In this document: positions 39,649 to 48,499 of the stretch, one piece after another
Layout of the letters: each line of letters starts with the position of its first letter
Numbering within the stretch: the stretch's first letter is position 1
Origin: Henriciella sp.
Lineage (GTDB): Bacteria > Pseudomonadota > Alphaproteobacteria > Caulobacterales > Hyphomonadaceae
Direction of reading: 5' to 3'
Length of the DNA: 64,000 nt
Assembly (NCBI RefSeq): GCF_029937755.1
Contig: NZ_JAPYPG010000006.1
Coordinates: forward strand, 1-64,000
The notes under the pieces: generated by a model
What the model was told of the DNA's origin: nothing
Seen by the model: only the letters and a program-made list of their open reading frames with translations
The model's database searches: none
Position numbers and translations under genes: made by a program

Positions 39649-40848
39649 TTAAAGACCTAATACTCTCTTGGCGATAATATTGCGCTGGATTTCATTCGTC
39701 CCGCCATAGATCGATTGCGCCCGTGTGCCGAAATAGACCGAGACCCCCGGGGCCGCGAATGCAGCCGAAGCATCGCCCTCCAGCCAGCCCGGGCTGACAG
39801 AGTCAGCGAACCCGCGAACGCCGTTCAGCGCGGCGGCATCGAGGTAGAGCGTGGTGATCTGCTGAGCTGCAGTGGTGGCGAGGACCTTGATGATGGAAGC
39901 CTCCTTGCCGGGCGCTCCGCCATCCTTGACCGCAGAGAGTACCCGCAACACCGTCATCTCGAGCGCATCCACGGCGAGGCTGGCATCCGACAGTTTTCGG
40001 GCGAAGTCCGGATCATCGATGAGGCGTGAATTGCCTCCCGTCGGAACGGCGCTTGCGATCTCGCGCAGGTGCCTGATCTGCTTACGCTTGCCGCCGATGC
40101 GCGCATAGGACGTGCGCTCATGGCCGAGCAGGTACTGGCTGTAGGTCCAGCCCTTGCCCTCCTCGCCGATAAGATAGTCCACCGGCACGCGGACATTCTC
40201 GAAATGTACCTGGTTGAGGGCGTGCTTGCCGTCGATGGTGATGATCGGGGTAACGGTGACGCCCGGCCGGTCCATCTCGGAGATGATGAAGCTGATGCCT
40301 TCCTGCTTCTTGCCGGAATTGTCGGTTCGCGCGAGGCAGAATATCCAGTCGGCGTGCTGGGCCGCAGACGTCCAGATCTTGGTGCCGTTGAGGACATACT
40401 CATCGCCTTCGCGCACGGCGGAGAATTGCAGCGAGGCGAGGTCGGACCCGGCCTCGGGTTCGGAATAGCCCTGCGCCCAGCCTTCGCGGCCCTCGCGGAT
40501 GCCGGGCAGCCAGCGCTGTTTCTGCGCGTCGGTGCCGAAAGTGTAGAGGATCGGCCCGACATAGACGACGCCCATAGGCGTCACGGTCGGCACGCCGGCG
40601 CGCTCCAGTTCCTCGTCGAAGATGTATTGCTCCTCAAGCGACCAGCCCGGCCCGCCATGCTCGCTCGGCCAGGCGGTGGCCAGCCAGCCCTTCTGTCCTA
40701 GGGCCTGTTCGGACTTGCGGACTTCCTCTGTGGTTAGCGACGCGCCGCGTCGGGTCTTCTCGAGGATGTCTTTCGGAAACTCATTGGCGAAGAAGGCCCG
40801 CACATCCGCGCGGAAGCCTTCGAGGGCGGGATCGGTCTTGAGGTCCAT
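39649..40848 (-). CDS. Acyl-CoA dehydrogenase
   Basis: GYSEPEAGSDLASLQFSAVREGDEYVLNGTKIWTSAAQHADW; IYGGTNEIQRNIIAKRVLGL. Confidence 0.93.
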   Translation of the reverse strand: MDLKTDPALEGFRADVRAFFANEFPKDILEKTRRGASLTTEEVRKSEQALGQKGWLATAWPSEHGGPGWSLEEQYIFDEELERAGVPTVTPMGVVYVGPILYTFGTDAQKQRWLPGIREGREGWAQGYSEPEAGSDLASLQFSAVREGDEYVLNGTKIWTSAAQHADWIFCLARTDNSGKKQEGISFIISEMDRPGVTVTPIITIDGKHALNQVHFENVRVPVDYLIGEEGKGWTYSQYLLGHERTSYARIGGKRKQIRHLREIASAVPTGGNSRLIDDPDFARKLSDASLAVDALEMTVLRVLSAVKDGGAPGKEASIIKVLATTAAQQITTLYLDAAALNGVRGFADSVSPGWLEGDASAAFAAPGVSVYFGTRAQSIYGGTNEIQRNIIAKRVLGL

Positions 40849-40897
40849 GCGGAGACCTTACCTCAAGGGCTCCGTCCGGTCAGGGTATGCCCTCGGG

Positions 40898-41635
40898 TCA
40901 GCTCCAGCGCTTTGCGAGCCTTTGGTCCATCTCGCTGGCTTCGCCCTTTTGCGCGCCGGCATAGCCTGTGACGGCATCCGCCACGAAGGGGTTGGACTGG
41001 CGTTCCTGACCGAAGGTGCTCATCGCGCCGTGGCCCGGGATGAAGCGCATCTCGTTGCCGAGCGGCCAGAGCTTTGACGTGATCGAGTCGATCAGCTGCT
41101 GGTGATTGCCGCGCGGAAAGTCTGTCCGCCCGATCGAACCCTGGAAAAGGACATCGCCAACGAAGGCGAGGGCTGCATCCTTGTTGTGAATGACCACATG
41201 GCCCGGCGTATGGCCGGGGCAGTGCGCAACGCCGAATTTTACCCCGTCGAGTTCCAGCTCATCGCCATCCTCGAGGTAGCGGTCGGGCGTAACGTCCTGG
41301 CCATCGGTGATGCCATAGCGTTTGCCGGACTCCTCGATCATGTCGAGCAGCCACTGGTCGTCCTTGTGCGGGCCGATGATCTCGCAGCCCGTGCGGTCCT
41401 TCACGGCCTTTGCGGCGCCGGCATGGTCCATATGGCCGTGCGTCAGCCAGACGCCGACGATCTTCACGCCGAACTGTTCGGCCGCCCCCATCAGCTTGTC
41501 GATGTCGCCGCCCGGATCGACAAACACGCCTTCCATGGTCTCGATCGACCAGATCATGGAGGTGTTCTGCTGCAGCGGCGTCGTCGGGATGACGCGGATT
41601 TCGAGCTTCGGCTTGTTCGGCTGTTGGTCTGTCAT
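40898..41635 (-). CDS. MBL-fold metallo-hydrolase (glyoxalase II-like)
   Basis: VWLTHGHMDHAGAAKAVKDRTG, VAHCPGHTPGHVVI. Confidence 0.9.
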   Translation of the reverse strand: MTDQQPNKPKLEIRVIPTTPLQQNTSMIWSIETMEGVFVDPGGDIDKLMGAAEQFGVKIVGVWLTHGHMDHAGAAKAVKDRTGCEIIGPHKDDQWLLDMIEESGKRYGITDGQDVTPDRYLEDGDELELDGVKFGVAHCPGHTPGHVVIHNKDAALAFVGDVLFQGSIGRTDFPRGNHQQLIDSITSKLWPLGNEMRFIPGHGAMSTFGQERQSNPFVADAVTGYAGAQKGEASEMDQRLAKRWS

Positions 41636-41640
41636 GGCTT

Positions 41641-42168
41641 CTAGTTAGTGTCCGGTTTCCATCTCGAAAAGGATAGTCGGAGTGTTGCGATATTATTCAA
41701 CACCACACCGACGGTGAAATAGTAGAGGCCGATGCGCGGATAGAAGCCGACATAGGCCATGGTCTGCGACAGGCCGATGAGCAGGGCGGCAAGAAAAACA
41801 TCCAGCATCGACCACTTGCCGAGCACGTTCAGCCACCAGGCGAGCTTCGGCGAGGGCGGTGCGCCGCGCCGGAAGATGATCGCCGCGAGCAGCGACTTCG
41901 ACAGCGGGAAGACGCCGGAGAAGAAGATCACGACGAGCCCCATGAAGACGAGATCGAACTCGAACAGGGTCCGCACTACGCCCCAGAGATTATACTCGAT
42001 CTGCAGGCCGATTGTGTTCGGCTTCATGATGGAGGGCTGGGAAATGCCCATGATGATCAGCGCGGCCGAGACATAGAGTGTCCATTCGGCCAGCACGTCG
42101 ATCAGCTTGCTCGGCAGCTTGCCGGACTTTGCGCCGGTCTGTTCTGATGAAGACGGGGTATCGCTCAT
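41641..42168 (-). CDS. Paraquat-inducible protein A family
   Basis: LAWWLNVLGKWSMLDVFLAALLIGL. Confidence 0.8.
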   Translation of the reverse strand: MSDTPSSSEQTGAKSGKLPSKLIDVLAEWTLYVSAALIIMGISQPSIMKPNTIGLQIEYNLWGVVRTLFEFDLVFMGLVVIFFSGVFPLSKSLLAAIIFRRGAPPSPKLAWWLNVLGKWSMLDVFLAALLIGLSQTMAYVGFYPRIGLYYFTVGVVLNNIATLRLSFSRWKPDTN

Positions 42169-42284
42169 GGGTGGGTGACCTTCAGCGGCTCGCACGTGCC
42201 CTGTCAACGCTTCCAACCATGCGCGTTCGGAACTAGTGTCACGGAAAGGCGCTTCAAAGCTGGCAACCGGGAGAGGCTCAATAC

Positions 42285-43196
42285 ATGAAACGCGGCATCA
42301 TCGTTCTGATCGCGCTTGCCGGTCTGGCTGTCTATTATTTCTCAAATCAGGAAACGAACCCTTATTCGGGGCAGAGCGAGTTCAACGCCATTTCCGTTGA
42401 GCAGGCGAGCCAGCTTGGCGCACAGTCCTACCAGCAGATCCTGCAGCAGGAGCGCGGCAGCGTCCTATGCCGGACGGGTGCGTCGCCGTGCGATCCGAAC
42501 GCCCGGGAGCTCGTGGCAACGGTACGCGAGATTGGCCAGCGCCTGCAGGAAGCCGCGATCGATTACGAGCAGGACCTGCTCGAAGAAGGCTGGGAATTCG
42601 AGCCCGTCGCGCCGGATTTCGCGTGGACCTACAATGTCATCGAGTCCGCGCAGCCTAACGCGTTCTGTCTGCCGGGCGGCTATGTCGCGGTCTATACGGG
42701 CATTATCGACATTACTGGCGACAATAACGGCCTGGTGACGCAGGCGGATATTCAGGATCCTGACATGCTCGCCGTGGTTATGGGCCACGAGATCGGTCAC
42801 GCGCTGGCCCATCACGGGGCCAAGCGGATGAGCCAGGGTCAGCTGGCCCAGCTTGGCATGGCGGCCGTTGCCGTCGGCATTGGCGACATGGATACCGGCC
42901 AGCGCCAGATGGTCCTTCAGGCCATGGGTGTCGCCACACAAGGCGGCCTCATGGCCTTCTCCCGGCAGCACGAAACCGAAGCGGACAGGATTGGCCTCGA
43001 GCTGCTCGTGCGGGCCTGCTACGACCCACGGGAAGCGCCTGACCTGTGGGAACGGATGGGGCAGGTTGGCGGTCAACGCCCACCCGAATGGCTTTCAACA
43101 CACCCGGCGTCGGAAACCCGCGCGCAGAACTTCCGCGAATGGATGCCGGAATATGTCGAGAAGTATGAGCGCCGCTGCGGGGCCTTGCCGTCCTGA
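42285..43196 (+). CDS. M48-family metalloprotease
   Basis: MGHEIGHALAHHGAKRMSQ, RQHETEADRIGLELLVRACYDP. Confidence 0.9.
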   Translation: MKRGIIVLIALAGLAVYYFSNQETNPYSGQSEFNAISVEQASQLGAQSYQQILQQERGSVLCRTGASPCDPNARELVATVREIGQRLQEAAIDYEQDLLEEGWEFEPVAPDFAWTYNVIESAQPNAFCLPGGYVAVYTGIIDITGDNNGLVTQADIQDPDMLAVVMGHEIGHALAHHGAKRMSQGQLAQLGMAAVAVGIGDMDTGQRQMVLQAMGVATQGGLMAFSRQHETEADRIGLELLVRACYDPREAPDLWERMGQVGGQRPPEWLSTHPASETRAQNFREWMPEYVEKYERRCGALPS

Positions 43197-43265
43197 GCAC
43201 GCCGCCTTCGGCTCGCCGCAATCCTGCAGTGAGGTCGCGGATAAAGAACCAGAAGGGGACGCCTT

Positions 43266-43772
43266 ATGAAACGCCACCTGATTGCAGGTCTTTTCGCCTG
43301 CGGCTTGAGCGCTGCAGCCACCGCCGAGACTGAAGTCAAAACGGTCCAGGGGGATTTGCCGGGCGAAGCGGAGTTCGAGGCGCTTCAGGGCCTTGAGGAC
43401 CTTCAGGATGGTGATGTCGCGCTGCTGGATCTCAACATGCTGCCACTGGCCTGGCCGTCTGTCATGGACGCTGAGGGCAAGATCACGACGCCGCAAACCT
43501 GCGAATTCGGCATGATGGAGGGCGTGGAACAGGTGTCTGTCCCCACCGGGTCGAACCATCTCCTGATGTCGGTCTGGCTTGGGGACCGCGAAAATCATGC
43601 TGCCAACGGACTGTCCTGCGAGTACTCGCCCGTCACGGGTGGAGACGCGCAACAGGATTGGGCGAGGATCCGCCTGACGGGCTGCTATCTCGTGCGAGGC
43701 GTATCAATTCCGACAGCGCGAAAGCTTGTCCTCAATCCGCTGCCTGCTTCAGCTTGTGGGCTTCACGACTAG
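43266..43772 (+). CDS. Secreted hypothetical protein
   Basis: Signal peptide MKRHLIAGLFACGLSAAATAE; RBS AGAAGGGG. Confidence 0.55.
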   Translation: MKRHLIAGLFACGLSAAATAETEVKTVQGDLPGEAEFEALQGLEDLQDGDVALLDLNMLPLAWPSVMDAEGKITTPQTCEFGMMEGVEQVSVPTGSNHLLMSVWLGDRENHAANGLSCEYSPVTGGDAQQDWARIRLTGCYLVRGVSIPTARKLVLNPLPASACGLHD

Positions 43773-43825
43773 GCTCGCCGCCCTATAACGGGGGCTGATG
43801 CAACCGTCCCCGGGGAGAGCTGAAA

Positions 43826-45829
43826 ATGTCCTTCAAGTCTGCGAAGTCCGGCGCAAGCGCGCTGGGTGCCATGCTGCTGGCGAGCGCCTGCGCCACCTCC
43901 AACCTGCCGCAAGGGGCCCCGCCTGTTGATCCGCTTGCGCCACCGACGGCGATGAACACACCGGGTGGTGGCAAGCAGCCAGTCGAGCGGGTCACCGACG
44001 GCAATCTCGTCATGGAGAACATCCCCGAGATTCCCGCGGCCGTTAGCGAAGGTCTCCGACAGTACCAGAACGTCCGCACGCACAGCTTCGCCGACTGGAC
44101 CGACCAGGGCATTCTGATCACGACGCGGTTCGGTGAGGTGAGCCAGGTCCACCATGTGCGCTTTCCGGGCGCAGTGCGCCGGCAGATCACCTTTTACGAA
44201 GAGCCCGTTCGCGGTGCTGACGTCAATCCGGAGGGCGGCGCTTTCCTGTTTGCCAAGGATACCGGCGGTGACGAGTTCTATCAGGGCTATCTCAAGGACC
44301 TGGAAGACGGCAGTGTCACCCAGTTTACCGAACCGGGCACCCGTAATGGTGGCCTGATCTGGTCCGATCAGGGTGACAGGGCGGTGTGGTATGAAGCTCG
44401 CGACGGGGACCCGGACTATGACATCATGGTTGGTGATCCGGCCCAGCCGTCCACCATCCGCGTCGCTCATGAAGGGGAGGGGGCCCTCTTTCCGGTCGAT
44501 TTTTCGGCTGACGGCGGGACGGTGGCTGTGCAGCAGTACATATCCATCCAGAAAAGCGGTATCTTCACCCTCGACCTGCAGTCGGGCGCATTCACCGAGA
44601 TCAATCCGGGGCTCGATGTTGCTTATGACGGCCTGTACCTGCTGGAGGACGGCTCGGTCCTGACCTCGACGGACGAGGGGTCGGAATTCAAGAACCTTGT
44701 CCGCGTTGACCCTGCCACCGGCGAAATGACGTCCTATACCGATGCGATCGACTGGGATGTGGAATCCTATGCGCTGTCGCCCGATGAGGATCTCGTCGCG
44801 TTTTCCATTAATGAGGGCGGCTTGAGTTCAATCAAGCTACTCGACATGGACTCCGGCATGGTCATCGACGGGCCGGACCTTCCAGTCGGCGTCACGGGCG
44901 GACTTGTGTTCGATCCGATGGGCCAGAATGTCGGCTTCACCTTCACCGGGGCGACCAGCCCGGCGGACGCGTATTCTTTCGACGTTGATACCCTCGAACT
45001 CACACGCTGGACAGAAGCCGAGGTCGGCGGGCTCGATACCGGTGAATTCGTCAGCCCGACCTTTTTTGACTATCCGAATGACGACGGCATGGACATTCCG
45101 GCCTTCGTCTACCGTCCTGAAAGCGACGGGCCGCATCCGGTCATTATCTCCATACATGGCGGGCCGGAAGGACAGTCACGACCGTACTTTTCATCGACCT
45201 ATCAGTATTGGGTGAACGAGCTGGGCGCGGCGGTCGTCGTTCCAAACGTTCGCGGCTCGGCCGGCTATGGCAAGACCTATGTGAGTCTCGACAACGGCCT
45301 GAACCGCAAGAAATCAGTCGAGGATATTGGCGCGCTACTCGACTGGATCGAAACGCAGCCTGACCTCGACAGCGACAATGTCCTTGTCTTTGGCGGCTCC
45401 TATGGCGGCTATATGGTGCTGGCCTCCATGGTTGATTACGATGAGCGGCTCGCCGGCGGCATCGACATCGTCGGGATTTCGGACTTCCGTACCTTCCTTG
45501 AGAACACCAAAGGCTACCGCCGCGATCTGCGCCGCGCCGAATACGGGGATGAGCGCGATCCGGAGATCGCCGCCTTCTTCAGGGAAATCTCGCCGCTCAG
45601 GAACGCTGGGGAGATTTCCAAGCCGCTCTTCATCATCCAGGGCGCTAACGATCCACGGGTGCCAGCGTCCGAGGCCGAACAGATCCTGCGTGCGGTCCGT
45701 GCCAATGGCGGCGAAGCCTGGTTCCTGCTCGCCATGGATGAGGGTCATGGCTTCCAGAAGAAGTCCAATCGCGACTTCCAGAGTGAAGCCCAGACCATGT
45801 TCATCAGGAAGGTGCTGGATACCGAGTAA
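43826..45829 (+). CDS. S9-family prolyl oligopeptidase-like peptidase
   Basis: VFGGSYGGYMVLASMVDYDERLAGGIDIVGISDF; GANDPRVP; MDEGHGF. Confidence 0.93.
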   Translation: MSFKSAKSGASALGAMLLASACATSNLPQGAPPVDPLAPPTAMNTPGGGKQPVERVTDGNLVMENIPEIPAAVSEGLRQYQNVRTHSFADWTDQGILITTRFGEVSQVHHVRFPGAVRRQITFYEEPVRGADVNPEGGAFLFAKDTGGDEFYQGYLKDLEDGSVTQFTEPGTRNGGLIWSDQGDRAVWYEARDGDPDYDIMVGDPAQPSTIRVAHEGEGALFPVDFSADGGTVAVQQYISIQKSGIFTLDLQSGAFTEINPGLDVAYDGLYLLEDGSVLTSTDEGSEFKNLVRVDPATGEMTSYTDAIDWDVESYALSPDEDLVAFSINEGGLSSIKLLDMDSGMVIDGPDLPVGVTGGLVFDPMGQNVGFTFTGATSPADAYSFDVDTLELTRWTEAEVGGLDTGEFVSPTFFDYPNDDGMDIPAFVYRPESDGPHPVIISIHGGPEGQSRPYFSSTYQYWVNELGAAVVVPNVRGSAGYGKTYVSLDNGLNRKKSVEDIGALLDWIETQPDLDSDNVLVFGGSYGGYMVLASMVDYDERLAGGIDIVGISDFRTFLENTKGYRRDLRRAEYGDERDPEIAAFFREISPLRNAGEISKPLFIIQGANDPRVPASEAEQILRAVRANGGEAWFLLAMDEGHGFQKKSNRDFQSEAQTMFIRKVLDTE

Positions 45830-45833
45830 GCGG

Positions 45834-46496
45834 CTAGCTTAGCGGGTCGATCCGGTCGATGCCCGACTGGTTGACCCGCCACCATCCGGCCAGGCCGAGG
45901 CGCTTTTTGTGCGTGACCTCGACCTGGTGAGGAATGGTCTCCGACAGCATCAGCACGACACCACCGCCCTCGGGAATTATCCTCGCGGCTGGGGGCTGAT
46001 CCTCGCTCGCGCCTTCCGGCCAGACGGCCAGCGCGCCGCCGCAGTCTTCGTCCCAGTCCTCATTCAGGTAGGCAACCAGGGAGACAACCCGGTTACGCGC
46101 GCCGGCGAAGCTGTCGAGATGACGGTCATAGAAACCACCCGGCGGATAGACGGCGAAGCAGACTTCCATCTCGAAAAGACCGAGCATCAGTTCGCGATTG
46201 AGCCCGCCGCGCAGGGCTTCGCTCCAGAGATGGAATTCCTGTTGGGCGGCCGTTGAGCCGTCGAACCATGTGATGCGGGTAAGGCGGATATCCCGGTCGA
46301 CCTGGTAGTCTTCCTCCCGCCCAATGCCTGCCAGCGCAAGATCAGCTGCTGCGTCACGGGCCAGCAGTTCTTCGCGCAGAGCGCGGGTCAGCGCGTCCGG
46401 AAGGAGGTCCGGCTGCCACGTCCAGCCCTTTGTGGCGAGATCGTCGGCGATGGCGCCGAGGCGGTTGTCGCCCGGCGCGAGGGTGATGGCGTTCAG
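45834..46496 (-). CDS. 2OG-Fe(II) oxygenase (prolyl 4-hydroxylase-like)
   Basis: [43 protein letters not shown]; frame open to CTG at 46496 overlapping the carA stop; listed ORF 45834-46187 is N-terminally truncated. Confidence 0.8.
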   Translation of the reverse strand: MNAITLAPGDNRLGAIADDLATKGWTWQPDLLPDALTRALREELLARDAAADLALAGIGREEDYQVDRDIRLTRITWFDGSTAAQQEFHLWSEALRGGLNRELMLGLFEMEVCFAVYPPGGFYDRHLDSFAGARNRVVSLVAYLNEDWDEDCGGALAVWPEGASEDQPPAARIIPEGGGVVLMLSETIPHQVEVTHKKRLGLAGWWRVNQSGIDRIDPLS

Positions 46497-47668
46497 CTGC
46501 GTTGGTCCTTCATGAAGCTTGCGAACCGTTCGAACAGGTAGAAGCTGTCCTGCGGGCCGGGGCTCGCTTCGGGGTGGTGCTGGACCGAGATGATTGGCTT
46601 GCCCATGACGCGCAGGCCGGAATTGGTGCCGTCGAAGAGGGATTTGTGGCTTTCCTCGACGCCTTCGGGCAGGGTCTCGGGATCGACTGTAAAGCCGTGA
46701 TTCATCGACACAATTTCCACTTTCCCGGTCTCGAAATCCTTGACCGGATGGTTGGCGCCATGATGGCCCTGCGGCATCTTCATGGTCTTCGCGCCGAGGG
46801 CGAGGGCGAGCAGCTGGTGGCCGAGGCAGATGCCGAGCAGGGGTTTGCCGCTGTCGATGAGCTGGCGGATCGTGTCGCCGCAGCGTTTGATCGTGGCGGC
46901 CGGGTCGCCGGGGCCATTAGAGAGGACGATGCCGTCCGGATTAAGCTTCATGATCTCGTCATAGGGCGCATCGCCGCGCAGGATGGTGGCGCGGGCGCCG
47001 ACATGGGCGAGATTGCGCAGGATGTTCTTCTTCACGCCATAATCGAGCACAACAACGTGATATTCAGTCTGGTCGTTATTGGCGTAGCCGGTGACGAGGT
47101 CCCACAGCCGCTCGGAATTTTCATAGGCGGCATCGCCGACGACGTTCAGGGCAAGATCCGCATGTTCCAGACCCTCCCAGGCGCGGGCCGCCTCGATGAG
47201 GGCCTCGATGTCGATTTTGCCCTCTGGCGAGTGTGCAACTGCACATTTCGGCATGCCTCGTTCCCGGATGATGCGGGTTAGCGCCCGTGTATCCACGCCG
47301 GAGACGGCTGTGATATTCTTCTTGCTGAGCCAGGCGTCAAAATGGTCCTTGGCGCGCCAGTTCGAGGGTGGGGTAATCGGTTCGCGGAACACCGCGCCCG
47401 TGGCCGCCCTTGCTGCAGGTTCAGACGATTCCTCATGGTCGTCCGGGTTGGCGCCAACATTGCCGACATGGGGGAAAGTGAAGAGGACAACCTGGCCGGC
47501 ATAGGACGGGTCGGTCAGAATTTCCTGATAGCCGGTGATGGATGTATTGAAGCAAAGTTCCCCCACCGCAACGCCCGGCGCGCCGGAACCCGTGCCAAGG
47601 AAGACCGTTCCATCCGCCAGAGCGATCGCACCCGTAGCTGGAGAGTCTGGTTGATTTTTGCTGGCCAT
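46493..47668 (-). CDS. carA: Carbamoyl-phosphate synthase small subunit
   Basis: [49 protein letters not shown]; start re-set to MASKNQP. Confidence 0.95.
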   Translation of the reverse strand: MASKNQPDSPATGAIALADGTVFLGTGSGAPGVAVGELCFNTSITGYQEILTDPSYAGQVVLFTFPHVGNVGANPDDHEESSEPAARAATGAVFREPITPPSNWRAKDHFDAWLSKKNITAVSGVDTRALTRIIRERGMPKCAVAHSPEGKIDIEALIEAARAWEGLEHADLALNVVGDAAYENSERLWDLVTGYANNDQTEYHVVVLDYGVKKNILRNLAHVGARATILRGDAPYDEIMKLNPDGIVLSNGPGDPAATIKRCGDTIRQLIDSGKPLLGICLGHQLLALALGAKTMKMPQGHHGANHPVKDFETGKVEIVSMNHGFTVDPETLPEGVEESHKSLFDGTNSGLRVMGKPIISVQHHPEASPGPQDSFYLFERFASFMKDQRS

Positions 47669-47798
47669 GAGCGTATCTCCTCGCGTCCTGTCGGGCGCCA
47701 TTAGGACTTCGGTCACCAATCGACCGCATCCTTCCGGCGCGAGATAGGCGTGCAGTGACCTGCCCGTCAAGCGGGCGGTCCATGTGAAAAGTGCAGGT

Positions 47799-48287
47799 AT
47801 GGGACAGACAGGCGTTTCTCCATCTACCACCATTCGCGACCGCCTCGTGGCCGCGCTCCAATCCGCAGAACAGGACGACCCCCAGGGAATCCGGGCCCGG
47901 ACGCTCCGTCTGGTCAAATGCGCCATGCGCGACCGGGACGTGACGGCACGCACCCAGGGTCATTGCGAAGGCTGCGAGGAGACGGAAGTCCGGAAACTGC
48001 TGGAAACAATGGTCGCACAGCGGGAAATTTCAGCGCGCGAATATGACGAGTCCGGCCGCATCAGCGATGCCGAGCGTGAGCGCGAGGAAATGGAAATCCT
48101 GCAGGCTTTCCTGCCCCGTCCGCTCGAAGGTGATGCGCTTGAAGGCGCTGTCGAGCAGGTCGTCGAGGATCTTGAAGCCCACAAGCTCAAGGATATGGGC
48201 CGCTGTATGGCCGAGCTGCAGAATCGTTATCCCGGCCGTATCGATACCGGCACTGCCGGTAAGGCCGTACGCCGCGCTCTGGTGTAG
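47799..48287 (+). CDS. yqeY: GatB/YqeY domain-containing protein
   Basis: [55 protein letters not shown]. Confidence 0.88.
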   Translation: MGQTGVSPSTTIRDRLVAALQSAEQDDPQGIRARTLRLVKCAMRDRDVTARTQGHCEGCEETEVRKLLETMVAQREISAREYDESGRISDAEREREEMEILQAFLPRPLEGDALEGAVEQVVEDLEAHKLKDMGRCMAELQNRYPGRIDTGTAGKAVRRALV

Positions 48288-48340
48288 GGACAGAGGCGGG
48301 ACGGACCGAGAAATCTCCCGCTAAAATTCCGCAAAAACGA

Positions 48341-48384
48341 CAGTCCGAAAACAGTCCGGTTATAGTCCGGAAACAGTCCGGCTG
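48341..48384. repeat. Four tandem 11-bp phased repeats
   Basis: CAGTCCGAAAA/CAGTCCGGTTA/TAGTCCGGAAA/CAGTCCGGCTG at 48341, 48352, 48363, 48374. Confidence 0.85.
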
Positions 48385-48499
48385 TGACGGACTCGGCAGG
48401 CGCGCCGCTGCCCGCCTCACGATTCGTGCGCCTGTCAACGCTACATGGTTAATAAATTGTGAATAGCGTGCTATGATGCCCTCATGAGGGGAATCCGGC

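Noticed and set aside
47669-47798. Possible pyrimidine-responsive leader between carA and yqeY
   Set aside because: Only a short GCCCG/CGGGC hairpin seen; no recognisable attenuator or riboswitch.
48341-48384. Considered as a CRISPR array
   Set aside because: 11-bp period with no spacers and no cas genes; not CRISPR-like.
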